Assembly (NCBI RefSeq): GCF_023242315.1
Contig: NZ_JALLIY010000007.1
Coordinates: forward strand, 1-64,000
DNA from: Pseudomonas sp. MWU13-2105
GTDB lineage: Bacteria > Pseudomonadota > Gammaproteobacteria > Pseudomonadales > Pseudomonadaceae
Direction: 5' to 3'
DNA: 64,000 bases
Shown: in pieces, positions 43,127 to 51,494 of the stretch
Layout: every line of letters starts with the position of its first letter
Position numbering within the stretch: the stretch's first letter is position 1
The notes under the pieces: generated by a model
Told to the model about the DNA's origin: nothing
Seen by the model: the letters and a program-made list of their open reading frames with translations, nothing else
Database searches by the model: none
Made by a program: the position numbers and the translations under genes

Positions 43127-45004
43127 ATGAGTCACCCCTCACAATTCAGCCTGCTGCGTACACGACGGTTCCTGCCGTTCTTCGTCACGCAGTCCCTCGG
43201 GGCGTTCAACGACAATCTGTTCAAGCAATCGTTGATCCTCGCCATCCTCTACAAGCTGGCCCTCACCGGGGATCGCGGTATCTGGGTCAACCTCTGTGCC
43301 TTGCTGTTCATCCTGCCGTTCTTCCTATTCTCGGCGCTGGCCGGACAGTTCGGCGAAAAGTTCGCCAAGGACGCGTTGATCCGGGTGATCAAGCTGGGTG
43401 AAATCGTGATCATGGCGGTGGGCGCCGTGGGCTTTGTGTTCGATCACCTGTCGCTGATGCTGCTGACGCTGTTCGCCATGGGCACCCACTCGGCGCTGTT
43501 CGGCCCGGTCAAGTACTCGATCCTGCCCCAGGCCCTGCGCGAAGAGGAACTGGTGGGCGGCAATGGCCTGGTGGAAATGGGCACCTTCCTGGCGATCCTG
43601 GCGGGGACCATCGGTGCCGGGGTGATGATGTCTTCGGCGCACTACGCGCCCATCGTGTCCAGCGCCATTGTGCTGGTGGCGGTGCTTGGCTACCTGGCCA
43701 GCCGCGGCATTCCCCGGGCGGCGGCGGCGAGCCCGCAACTGCGGCTGAACTGGAATGTCTTCAGCCAGTCCTGGGCCACCTTGCGCCTGGGCCTGGGGCA
43801 GACGCCGGCGGTGTCGCGCTCGATTGTCGGCAACTCCTGGTTCTGGTTTGTCGGGGCGATCTACCTGACGCAGATTCCGGCTTACGCCAAGGAGTGGCTG
43901 TACGGCGATGAAACCGTGGTGACGCTGATCCTCACGGTGTTTTCCGTGGGCATTGCCGCCGGCTCCATGCTTTGCGAGCGGTTGTCGGGGCGCAAGGTGG
44001 AAATCGGCCTGGTGCCCTTCGGCTCGTTCGGGCTGACGCTGTTCGGCCTGTTGCTGTGGTGGCATTCCGGCAACCTGCCGCAGAACCTGCAGGCCAACGA
44101 CTGGCTGGCGATCCTCGGCTATCACCAGGCCTGGTGGGTGTTGGTGGATATCCTCGGGCTGGGCGTGTTCGGCGGTTTCTACATCGTGCCGCTGTATGCC
44201 CTGATCCAGTCGCGGACCGCCGAGAACGAACGAGCCCGGGTGATTGCCGCGAACAACATCCTCAACGCGCTGTTCATGGTGGTCTCGGCGATTGTCTCGA
44301 TCTTGCTGCTGAGCGTGGCCAAGCTGTCGATTCCCGAGTTGTTCCTCGTGGTGTCGCTGATGAACATCGCGGTCAACGCCTATATCTTCAAGATCGTGCC
44401 CGAGTTCAGCATGCGCTTCATGATCTGGCTGCTCAGCCATTCCATGTACCGTGTCGAACACCGCAACCTGGAGCTGATTCCCGATGAGGGACCGGCCTTG
44501 CTGGTCTGCAACCATGTGTCGTTTGTCGATGCGTTGCTGATTGGCGGCGCGGTGCGGCGGCCGATCCGCTTTGTGATGTATTACAAGATCTACCGTTTGC
44601 CGGTGCTCAACTTCATCTTCCGTACGGCCGGGGCGATTCCGATTGCCGGGCGCGGTGAAGACCTGGAGATCTATGAGCGTGCATTCCGGAAGATCGCCGA
44701 GTACCTGAAGGAAGGGGAGTTGGTGTGCATTTTTCCTGAGGGCAAGCTGACCAGTGACGGTGAGATCAATGAGTTCAAGGGCGGCATGACCCGGGTGCTG
44801 GAGGAGACCCCGGTGCCGGTGATTCCGCTGGCGCTGCAAGGTTTGTGGGGCAGTTTCTTCAGCCGTGATCCGGCCAAGGGCCTGTTCCGGCGCTTGTGGT
44901 CGCGGGTGACCCTGGTGGCGGGGACGCCGGTCGGGGCGGAGGTGGCGGTACCGGCGCAACTGCGCGAGCAGGTGTTGCAACTGCGGGGGCGGGTGCGCAG
45001 ATAG
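43127..45004 (+). CDS. MFS lysophospholipid transporter - acyltransferase fusion (LplT-PlsC type)
   Basis: The 625-residue protein has an N-terminal LplT-like MFS half (FLPFFVTQSLGAFNDNLFKQSLIL, about residues 1-420). A C-terminal PlsC acyltransferase domain carries the H-x4-D motif NHVSFVDALLIG and FPEGKLTSDGEIN. In related proteins the carrier flips lysophospholipid and the acyltransferase re-acylates it on the inner leaflet. The E. coli Aas acyl-ACP synthetase domain is absent, so acyl donors must come from elsewhere. Membrane location is certain, and the substrate is inferred. Confidence 0.88.
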   Translation: MSHPSQFSLLRTRRFLPFFVTQSLGAFNDNLFKQSLILAILYKLALTGDRGIWVNLCALLFILPFFLFSALAGQFGEKFAKDALIRVIKLGEIVIMAVGAVGFVFDHLSLMLLTLFAMGTHSALFGPVKYSILPQALREEELVGGNGLVEMGTFLAILAGTIGAGVMMSSAHYAPIVSSAIVLVAVLGYLASRGIPRAAAASPQLRLNWNVFSQSWATLRLGLGQTPAVSRSIVGNSWFWFVGAIYLTQIPAYAKEWLYGDETVVTLILTVFSVGIAAGSMLCERLSGRKVEIGLVPFGSFGLTLFGLLLWWHSGNLPQNLQANDWLAILGYHQAWWVLVDILGLGVFGGFYIVPLYALIQSRTAENERARVIAANNILNALFMVVSAIVSILLLSVAKLSIPELFLVVSLMNIAVNAYIFKIVPEFSMRFMIWLLSHSMYRVEHRNLELIPDEGPALLVCNHVSFVDALLIGGAVRRPIRFVMYYKIYRLPVLNFIFRTAGAIPIAGRGEDLEIYERAFRKIAEYLKEGELVCIFPEGKLTSDGEINEFKGGMTRVLEETPVPVIPLALQGLWGSFFSRDPAKGLFRRLWSRVTLVAGTPVGAEVAVPAQLREQVLQLRGRVRR

Positions 45005-45007
45005 GTG

Positions 45008-45173
45008 TGTGGGAGCGGAGCTTGCCCGCGAAGCTTTTGGCGGCCCCTCTGGCCCCACATCTTTGCGATTGAACACGGTCCTTGTAGCCGGCTTGCCGGC
45101 GATGGCGGCCGATCAGGCAATGCAAAGCCCACTGGCCTCATCGCCGGCAAGCCGGCTCCCACAAAGGATCATG
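45008..45173. repeat. REP/REPIN cluster
   Basis: A single GGGAGCGGAGCTTGCCCGCG unit (about 45010) is followed by a second-type pair, TAGCCGGCTTGCCGGCGATGG (about 45087) and its inverted CATCGCCGGCAAGCCGGCTCC (about 45138). Confidence 0.75.
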
Positions 45174-45491
45174 TCAGGCGGCCGAGACTTTCAAGCCGAC
45201 CAACCCGGTAATGATCAAGGCCACGCTCGCCAGCCGAAACAACGCCATGGACTCACCAAACAGGATGATCCCGGCGATCACCGTGCCCACCGCGCCGACA
45301 CCGGTCCAGATCGCATAGGCGGTGCCCAGCGGCAATTCCTTCATGGCCAGGCCCAGCAGGCCAAGGCTGATGGCCATGGCCGCGACGGTGAGGGTAGTGG
45401 GGAGCGGGCGGCTGAAACCGTCGGTGTACTTCAGGCCAACGGCCCAGCCGACTTCGAACAGACCGGCGAAAAACAGAATGATCCAGGACAT
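45174..45491 (-). CDS. sugE: SMR-family guanidinium exporter SugE/Gdx
   Basis: The 105-residue protein has four membrane helices. The SugE/Gdx signature is [20 protein letters not shown], with the conserved membrane Glu in [13 protein letters not shown]. Gdx proteins export guanidinium in exchange for protons. The ATG at 45491 has GGAGG 5 nt upstream and is preferred to the start four codons further. A guanidine-II riboswitch lies in the leader, which supports the substrate assignment. Confidence 0.92.
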   Translation of the reverse strand: MSWIILFFAGLFEVGWAVGLKYTDGFSRPLPTTLTVAAMAISLGLLGLAMKELPLGTAYAIWTGVGAVGTVIAGIILFGESMALFRLASVALIITGLVGLKVSAA

Positions 45492-45504
45492 GAAAACCTC
45501 CATC

Positions 45505-45563
45505 TATGGATGGGGTCGTCCCCGGATGGATAGCGCGCCCAAGCCGCAAGGTCGTCCCTGCGC
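45505..45563 (-). promoter_or_regulatory. Guanidine-II (mini-ykkC) riboswitch
   Basis: The minus-strand leader of sugE has two small hairpins. CGCAGG-GACGA-CCTTGCG (45545-45562) and GGGG-ACGA-CCCC (45512-45523) both display the ACGR loop that defines mini-ykkC. They are separated by about 21 nt. A TATACT -10 box lies just upstream (about 45568-45573 on the minus strand). Guanidinium binding should expose the ribosome-binding site next to the second hairpin. Confidence 0.85.
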
Positions 45564-45607
45564 TGCGCAGTATAGTGCGCATTCTTGCCGGTCTGGTCAA
45601 GTTCCCC

Positions 45608-46573
45608 TCAGCTTTGAGCGCGCTCAGCGGCCAGTTCGCGGTCCTGCTTTTCACTCATGCGTCGGAACCAGGTCGAGAGCAGGGCACCGGAAATATTGTG
45701 CCAGACACTGAACAAGGCGCTGGGCACCGCTGCCAACGGCGAGAAGTGCGCACTGGCCAGTGCGGCGCCCAACCCTGAGTTCTGCATGCCGACTTCCAGC
45801 GCCAGCGACTTGCGCTGGGCCAGTGGCAGTTTGAACAGACGACCGGTGAAATAGCCCAGCAGGTAGCCGAAGCTGTTGTGCAGCATCACCACGGCCATGA
45901 TCAGCAGCCCGGATTCGGCGATCTTCGCCTGGCTGGCGGCGACCACGGCGGCGACGATGATCACGATGCTCACCACTGACACCAGCGGCAGGACTTCCAC
46001 CGCGTGGCGGACCCGCTCCCCCAGCAGCCGTTGGGCGACGACCCCGAGCACGATCGGCAGCAACACCACCTGCAGGATCGACCAGAACAGTTCGCCGAAC
46101 GACACCGGCAACCAGGCCGAGGCCAGCAGCCAGATCAGTGCGGGCGTCAGCAGCGGGGCGAGCAGGGTGGTGACGGCGGCGATGGCCACCGACAGCGCGA
46201 GGTCGCCGCGGGCCAGCCAGGTCATGACATTGGACGAGGTGCCGCTGGGGCAGCAGCCGACCAGGATCACCCCGACGGCGATTTCCGCCGGCAGTTGAAA
46301 GGCCCGGCAGAGCAGCCAGGCGACGCCGGGCATGATAATAAAGTGGGCGACCACGCCCAGGGCCACGCGCCAGGGATGGCGGGCGACTTCGGCGAAATCG
46401 TCGAGCTTGAGGGTCAGGCCCATGCCGAACATCACCAGGCCGAGCAGCGGCACGATGGCGAATTTCAGGGCGATGAACCAGCTGGGCTGAAGGAACGCCA
46501 GCACGGCGAAAAGCAGCACCCAGTAGGCGAAGGTATTGCCGACGAAGCGGCTGAGAGTGGCCAGTGCGCGCAT
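45608..46573 (-). CDS. Bile acid:sodium symporter family protein
   Basis: The 321-residue membrane protein belongs to the BASS/SBF family. It shows about ten helices, the family stretch GVILVGCCPSGTSSNVMTWLARGDLALSV (adjoining pieces) and LALEVGMQNSGLGAALA. Bacterial members import bile acids, pantoate or other organic anions with Na+. The substrate is unknown. The start at 46573 follows AAGGAAAACC. Confidence 0.85.
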   Translation of the reverse strand: MRALATLSRFVGNTFAYWVLLFAVLAFLQPSWFIALKFAIVPLLGLVMFGMGLTLKLDDFAEVARHPWRVALGVVAHFIIMPGVAWLLCRAFQLPAEIAVGVILVGCCPSGTSSNVMTWLARGDLALSVAIAAVTTLLAPLLTPALIWLLASAWLPVSFGELFWSILQVVLLPIVLGVVAQRLLGERVRHAVEVLPLVSVVSIVIIVAAVVAASQAKIAESGLLIMAVVMLHNSFGYLLGYFTGRLFKLPLAQRKSLALEVGMQNSGLGAALASAHFSPLAAVPSALFSVWHNISGALLSTWFRRMSEKQDRELAAERAQS

Positions 46574-46611
46574 GGGGTTTTCCTTGTTATGGGGGGCGGA
46601 TCAAGCAGGCG

Positions 46612-46840
46612 CTGTGGGAGAGGGGCTTAACCACGAAGCTTGTGGTGGCCTCAATGGCCTTCCGGTAAGTCCGGCTCCCAGGATCTCTGTGTCGAACCGA
46701 GAGTCTGCACACGGTGGAGTACCTGTGGGAGCGGAGCTTGCCCGCGAATGCTGGCGACCGGGTCTGTCTGGCACACCGAGTCATCGTTCTTCGCGGGCAA
46801 GCTCCGCTCCCACAGGCGTTCGCCCGTTGTTACGGCGTGA
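46612..46840. repeat. REP cluster between the symporter gene and rdgC
   Basis: An inverted pair of GGGAGCGGAGCTTGCCCGCG units (46729-46757 and about 46793-46821) is preceded by a diverged copy at 46613-46675. Confidence 0.75.
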
Positions 46841-47761
46841 TCAGATACCCTGCGGCATTTCCTCGCCACCCAGGGCCTCGAACAGCTGCGGCAGGAACTC
46901 GCCGAAGGTCAGCATCATCAAGGTGAAGCTGGCGTCCAACTGGCCCAGGGCTTCTTCGCCGCCGTCCTGTTCGGCCTGATCCTGCAGCAGGTCTTCGAAC
47001 TTCAGGCGCTTGACCACCATCTTGTCGTCGAGCACGAAGGACAGTTTGTCCTGCCAGGCCATCGACAACTGGGTCACCACCTTGCCGGTGCTCAGGTGCA
47101 ACTGGATTTCCTCGCCGGTCAGGTCCTGGCGCTTGCAGCGCACGATGCCGCCGTCTTCATGGGTGTCACGCAGTTCGCATTCATCGAGTACGAAGAAGTG
47201 CTCGGCGGCTGCCTGGGTCTTCACCCACTCGGTCATGATCGCGCTTGGCGCGGTTTTCACCGTCAGCGGCCGCACCGGCAGGGTGCCGAGTACTTCGCGC
47301 AGGGTCGACAGCAGGTCTTCGGCGCGTTTCGGACTGGCCGAGTTGACCAAAATCAGGCCCTGTTTCGGCGCGATGGCGGCAAAGGTCGAGGAACGACGGA
47401 TAAACGCCCGCGGCAGGAACGCCTGGATGATTTCATCCTTGAGCTGGTCGCGCTCCTTCTTGTAGACCTTGCGCATCTGTTCGGCTTCGATCTCCTCAAC
47501 CTTTTCCTTCAGCGCATCGCGCACCACGCTACCCGGCAGGATACGTTCTTCCTTGCGCGCGGCCACCAGCAGGAAGTCGCCGCTGACATGCACCAACGGG
47601 GCGTCCTCGCCTTTGCCGAAGGGCGCGACGAAACCATAGGTGGTCAACTCCTGGCTTGCACAGGGGCGGGCCGGTTTGCTCGCCAGTGCGGTCTCCAGCG
47701 CCTCGGCATCAAAAGGCAGATCTTGGGTCAGGCGATAGATCAGCAGGTTCTTGAACCACAT
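46841..47761 (-). CDS. rdgC: Recombination-associated protein RdgC
   Basis: RdgC is a ring-forming DNA-binding protein that limits RecA activity. The 306-residue protein starts [18 protein letters not shown] at the ATG at 47761. It has [23 protein letters not shown] and the conserved C-terminal [24 protein letters not shown]. The upstream eight in-frame codons lack conservation and were dropped. Length matches the family. Confidence 0.93.
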   Translation of the reverse strand: MWFKNLLIYRLTQDLPFDAEALETALASKPARPCASQELTTYGFVAPFGKGEDAPLVHVSGDFLLVAARKEERILPGSVVRDALKEKVEEIEAEQMRKVYKKERDQLKDEIIQAFLPRAFIRRSSTFAAIAPKQGLILVNSASPKRAEDLLSTLREVLGTLPVRPLTVKTAPSAIMTEWVKTQAAAEHFFVLDECELRDTHEDGGIVRCKRQDLTGEEIQLHLSTGKVVTQLSMAWQDKLSFVLDDKMVVKRLKFEDLLQDQAEQDGGEEALGQLDASFTLMMLTFGEFLPQLFEALGGEEMPQGI

Positions 47762-47871
47762 GGGGTGCATCTCTCCTTTATACAAAGGAGGGCATTATTC
47801 TCTTCATGGCCCCATAGGCCAACCCTTCGCTAAGTCTTTGGAAGGCCTGAGAAAAATATTAAAAAAAGTGC

Positions 47872-47900
47872 TTGCCAGAGTCTGGACTGCTCCGTAGAAT
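47872..47900 (+). promoter_or_regulatory. Promoter of the first tRNA-Val/tRNA-Asp operon
   Basis: TTGCCA (47872-47877), 17-bp spacer, TAGAAT (47895-47900). The following GCGCGCC is a GC-rich discriminator, as expected for a stringently controlled stable-RNA promoter. Confidence 0.65.
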
Positions 47901-47921
47901 GCGCGCCACACCGAAAGCGAA

Positions 47922-47997
47922 GGGTGATTAGCTCAGCCGGGAGAGCATCTGCCTTACAAGCAGAGGGTCGGCGGTTCGATCCCGTCATCACCCACCA
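47922..47997 (+). tRNA. tRNA-Val (anticodon TAC)
   Basis: The 76-nt cloverleaf begins GGGTGATTAGCTCAG and ends with encoded CCA. The anticodon stem-loop CTGCCT-TAC-AAGCAG gives TAC (valine). The T-loop GGTTCGATCC is standard. A second copy lies at 51061-51136. Confidence 0.95.
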
Positions 47998-48016
47998 TTC
48001 GTTATCAGTGTTACGC

Positions 48017-48093
48017 GCAGCGGTAGTTCAGTCGGTTAGAATACCGGCCTGTCACGCCGGGGGTCGCGGGTTCGAGTCCCGTCCGCTGCGCCA
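48017..48093 (+). tRNA. tRNA-Asp (anticodon GTC)
   Basis: The 77-nt cloverleaf begins GCAGCGGTAGTTCAG and ends GCTGCGCCA. The anticodon loop CCTGTCACG gives GTC (aspartate), with T-loop GGTTCGAGTCC. It is co-transcribed with tRNA-Val 19 nt upstream, and the pair is duplicated at 51061-51232. Confidence 0.95.
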
Positions 48094-48130
48094 TATTCGA
48101 TGATCTGGACCACTGAACGCCAGCTCATCA

Positions 48131-48161
48131 CAGAAAGCCCGCCTTGTGCGGGCTTTTTTGT
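48131..48161 (+). terminator. Terminator of the first tRNA operon
   Basis: AAAGCCCGC-CTTGT-GCGGGCTTTTTT hairpin with T-run. The same sequence follows the second tRNA pair. Confidence 0.85.
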
Positions 48162-48413
48162 TTTTCCGAAGGCCTTTCTGACCCATCACCCGCCGTGGTT
48201 TTCAAGTACTCGTTCAAGTACGCCAGCGGCTCGCGTTTTTCGATTCCCGCGCGCTCAATCCTGCCCTGTCCGCCAATACCGGCCTTTCCGATTCCTTTAA
48301 TTCGGATAACCCGCGTGATCCATTCCTTCTGCTCTTCCTGATGTTGTACGATAACGTAACACTGTGCCTTGCCAGTTTATAACATCAACAAAAAAGCTTT
48401 GGGAGACCTGCCT
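48162..48413. other. Upstream region of the enolase-superfamily gene
   Basis: No gene is supported in about 250 bp. It must contain the promoter of the two-gene catabolic cassette. No regulator gene lies next to it. Confidence 0.4.
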
Positions 48414-49553
48414 GTGATTATTCGCAGTATCGAGATCATCCGCCTGAGCATCCCGTTTTCCGCGGGCACCACCGAGCGCAAGCACCTCGGGCCGAGCAGG
48501 GATGACGATGCCTTCAATGCCGCATCCCCCCGACATCGGCGCATGGAAAGCCTGATGCTCAAGGTCACTACCGACACAGGCCTGAGCGGTTGGGGCGAGG
48601 CTTTCGGCCATGGCGCCAACCCGGTGACCTTCAAGGCATTGACTGAGGTGGTTGCGCCCATGTTCATCGGTACCGCGCTGGCTGACCGCGTGCAGACTCT
48701 GGAGGCCGCGCGTCGTGCCCTGCATGGTTTCGGCTCGACCGGGCCGATGGTCTATGCCTTGTCCGGTATCGACATCGCCTTGTGGGACCTGGCCGCGCAG
48801 GTGCTCGGCCAGCCGTTGTACCAACTGCTGGGCGGTAGGCCGCGCGAGCTCGAGTTGTATGCCAGCCTGGTCAGTTATGGCGGAGATCCCGACGAAGTGT
48901 TTGCTCAGGTCAAGCGCGCCCAGCAGCAGGGCTTTCGCAAGATCAAACTGCATGAAACCAACTATGCGGCCATCGCGGCGGCCCGTGCGGCGCTGCCGAT
49001 ATCGGTCGGCGAGTTGATGGTGGATGTCAATTGTCCATGGACCGTTGCCCAGGCATGCGCCATGGCTGAACAGTTGCGCGAGCTGGCGCTTGGTTGGCTG
49101 GAGGAGCCCGTCTGGCCACCGGATGATATCAACGGCCTGGCCCAGGTGCGCCGCCATGGCGTGGCGATTTCCGCCGGTGAAAACGCGGCGGGGGTGAACG
49201 GTCTCCGCGCCTTGGTCGAGCAGGGTGCGGTGGATGTCCTGCAGCCCAGTGTCGCCAAGGTCGGGGGGATCAGCGCGATGCTGGAGGTCTTTGCGATTGC
49301 CCGCGATCACGCGGTCCGCGTCGTGCCCCATTGCTTCTATTTCGGCCCGGGGCTGCTTGCCGTTGCCCACCTGTGCACATTGTTGCCGGAAAACGTGGCG
49401 CTGGAAGTCCCCTTCATCGAGTTCGAGCGCCTGCTGTATCCCGAGCTCGCCTTCAAGCCGCGCATGCGCCTGCCCGACGTCCCGGGCCTCGGCTTTGTGC
49501 CCGATGTCGAGGTGTTGCGGGCCTATTGCACGGACCACGCGCTGGTCAGTTGA
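48414..49553 (+). CDS. Enolase-superfamily (mandelate racemase/muconate lactonizing-type) enzyme
   Basis: The 379-residue protein starts at the GTG at 48414, with GGGAG at 48401-48405 giving good spacing. A TTG at 48369 is less likely. The C-terminal barrel shows the base motif RKIKLHE (KxK). Metal ligands are in MVDVNCPW, LEEPVWPPDD and ISAGENAAG. A His is in VVPHCFYFGPGLLA. The position usually occupied by Asp in QPDxxxxGG is Ser (LQPSVAKVGG). Members racemise, dehydrate or lactonise carboxylate sugars and related acids. The adjacent MFS carrier suggests an imported organic acid. Confidence 0.85.
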   Translation: MIIRSIEIIRLSIPFSAGTTERKHLGPSRDDDAFNAASPRHRRMESLMLKVTTDTGLSGWGEAFGHGANPVTFKALTEVVAPMFIGTALADRVQTLEAARRALHGFGSTGPMVYALSGIDIALWDLAAQVLGQPLYQLLGGRPRELELYASLVSYGGDPDEVFAQVKRAQQQGFRKIKLHETNYAAIAAARAALPISVGELMVDVNCPWTVAQACAMAEQLRELALGWLEEPVWPPDDINGLAQVRRHGVAISAGENAAGVNGLRALVEQGAVDVLQPSVAKVGGISAMLEVFAIARDHAVRVVPHCFYFGPGLLAVAHLCTLLPENVALEVPFIEFERLLYPELAFKPRMRLPDVPGLGFVPDVEVLRAYCTDHALVS

Positions 49554-49596
49554 GCCACCCACGCTGTCACTCCAAAAACAATAAAGGCCATGAAAA

Positions 49597-50895
49597 ATGA
49601 AAGGCAACTACCGTTGGAAAATCGCCGGGCTGCTGTTTTTTGCCGGCATGCTCAACTACCTGGATCGCGCCGCATTGTCAGTGGTGGCGCCACTGTTGAA
49701 AACCGAACTGCACATCGACGATGCCCAGATGGGCTTTATCTTCAGCAGCTTTTTCATCGGCTACTGCGCCCTGTGCTTTGTCGGCGGTTGGGCGGCCGAT
49801 AGCTACGGCCCGAAAAAGGTCTTTGCCTGGGCGGCAGGTGTCTGGTCGCTGTTTTGCGGCTTGACGGCGGTCATTACCGGGTACGTCCACCTGCTGATTT
49901 TCCGGGTGTTGTTCGGCATGGGCGAGGGCCCGATGGGCACTACCACCAATAAGGCGATCACCAACTGGTTCCCCCGGGAAGAGGCCGGGCGGGCGCTGGG
50001 TTTCACCAACTGCGGCCAGCCATTGGGCGCCGCCCTGGCCGGGCCGATCGTCGGCCTGGTGGCGTTCAATTACGGCTGGCGCGTGTCGTTCGTGGTGATT
50101 GCCTTGCTGGGCGCGCTGTGGCTGCTGGCCTGGTTGTGGATATTCAAGGACACGCCCGAGCAGCACCCCAAGGTGTCCGAGGCCGAGCGCGAGTTGATTC
50201 GTGTCAGCCGTGCCGAGGTATTGGTCGAGGGGGTGCGGGAAGGCCGCAGCCTGGTCAGCTACATTTTTTCCGCCCCGGTACTGGCCGTCGCGACCGCGTT
50301 CTTCTGCTTCAACTACGTGCTGTATTTCTTCCTGACCTGGTTGCCCAGCTACCTGATGGACTATCAGCATCTGGACATCAAAAGCATGAGTATCATTGCC
50401 GTGATTCCGTGGTTGGGCGCGGCATTAGGCTTTCTCGGTGGCGGGTTTGTCACTGATGCGTTGGCGCGGAAGCTGGGTAACGTGATCCTGGCGCGCAAGT
50501 GCGTGTTGATCGTCGGCCTCGGGGTGGCGGCCAGCTGCGTGATGATCACCACCCAGGTGTCGTCGTTGAGCCTGGCGGTCACCTGCATCACGGTGTCGAG
50601 TATTTTCCTGTTCGTCACACCACAGATCTGCTGGGCGCTGATCCAGGACATCGTGCCGAAGAATCGCGTGGGCGGTACTGGCGGTTTCGTTCATTTGCTG
50701 GCCAACCTCGCGGGCATCATCGCGCCGTCGTTGACCGGCCTGGTGGTGCAGTACGGCGGTGGTTACAACGTCGCGTTCGTGATCACCGCCGGCGTGTGCG
50801 GGTTGGGTATGCTGGTGGTCATCCTGGCGGTCCGTGGGCATGTCCAGCCTGACCTCGACAGGCGCCCTGGCAGTGCTTCGGTGGCGCTGAAATAA
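49597..50895 (+). CDS. MFS transporter, anion:cation symporter (ACS) type
   Basis: The 432-residue protein has 12 helices. It opens RWKIAGLLFFAGMLNYLDRAALSVVAPLL, the ACS-family start found in hexuronate and galactarate importers. It contains GMGEGPMGTTTNKAITNWFP and QPLGAALAGPIVGLVAF. It follows the enolase-superfamily gene by 43 bp, so the two probably form an uptake-and-catabolism pair for a sugar acid or aromatic acid. The exact substrate is unknown. Confidence 0.88.
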   Translation: MKGNYRWKIAGLLFFAGMLNYLDRAALSVVAPLLKTELHIDDAQMGFIFSSFFIGYCALCFVGGWAADSYGPKKVFAWAAGVWSLFCGLTAVITGYVHLLIFRVLFGMGEGPMGTTTNKAITNWFPREEAGRALGFTNCGQPLGAALAGPIVGLVAFNYGWRVSFVVIALLGALWLLAWLWIFKDTPEQHPKVSEAERELIRVSRAEVLVEGVREGRSLVSYIFSAPVLAVATAFFCFNYVLYFFLTWLPSYLMDYQHLDIKSMSIIAVIPWLGAALGFLGGGFVTDALARKLGNVILARKCVLIVGLGVAASCVMITTQVSSLSLAVTCITVSSIFLFVTPQICWALIQDIVPKNRVGGTGGFVHLLANLAGIIAPSLTGLVVQYGGGYNVAFVITAGVCGLGMLVVILAVRGHVQPDLDRRPGSASVALK

Positions 50896-51060
50896 TCCAT
50901 TGCAGGCCGGCGCCGGCGGGGTGTCGGCCTCGGTCGGCGAGCCATTTCCCGCGGCTTTTTGGCTGGCGCGCTATCGAGAAATTCAGGCATTCAAAAAAGA
51001 TTATTTAAATCAGTGCGTTATGGATTTTTTGTGGCATAATGCGCCCGCACCGAAACGAAA

Positions 51061-51136
51061 GGGTGATTAGCTCAGCTGGGAGAGCATCTGCCTTACAAGC
51101 AGAGGGTCGGCGGTTCGATCCCGTCATCACCCACCA
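51061..51136 (+). tRNA. tRNA-Val (anticodon TAC), second copy
   Basis: It is identical to the copy at 47922 except for one D-arm base (CTCAGCTGGG instead of CTCAGCCGGG). It is preceded by a CATAAT -10 box (51035-51040) and a GC-rich discriminator, GCGCCCG. Confidence 0.95.
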
Positions 51137-51155
51137 TTTCGCTTCAACGCTACGC

Positions 51156-51232
51156 GCAGCGGTAGTTCAGTCGGTTAGAATACCGGCCTGTCACGCCGGG
51201 GGTCGCGGGTTCGAGTCCCGTCCGCTGCGCCA
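51156..51232 (+). tRNA. tRNA-Asp (anticodon GTC), second copy
   Basis: The sequence is the same as the copy at 48017-48093, including the encoded CCA. The spacer to tRNA-Val is 19 nt, as in the first pair. Confidence 0.95.
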
Positions 51233-51269
51233 TCTTCAAATGATCTGGAGCACTGAACGCCAGGTCATC

Positions 51270-51300
51270 ACAGAAAGCCCGCCTTGTGCGGGCTTTTTGT
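51270..51300 (+). terminator. Terminator of the second tRNA operon
   Basis: AAAGCCCGC-CTTGT-GCGGGCTTTTT hairpin. The flanking sequence TGATCTGGA.CACTGAACGCCAG is shared with the first operon. Confidence 0.85.
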
Positions 51301-51337
51301 CGTCTGGGGTTTGTAGAGGGTATCCGGCGAACACCAT

Positions 51338-51471
51338 TTGTGGCGAGCGGGCTTGCCCGCGCTGGGCCGCGAAGCGGCCCCAGAACCGGCAAATCCGGTG
51401 CATCAGGTAAACCGAGATAGCCGGTTTTGCGACTGCTGCGCAGTCGAGCGCGGGCAAGCCCGCTCGCCACA
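51338..51471. repeat. Long REP doublet (TGTGGCGAGCGGGCTTGCCCGC type)
   Basis: Opposed units TTGTGGCGAGCGGGCTTGCC and GGGCAAGCCCGCTCGCCAC enclose GCGACTGCTGCGCAGTCGAG. It is closely related to 33721-33870 and 57058-57192. It lies at the 3' end of the catalase-like gene. Confidence 0.8.
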
Positions 51472-51494
51472 GGGACGTGTCAGCAGGGTGGCTT

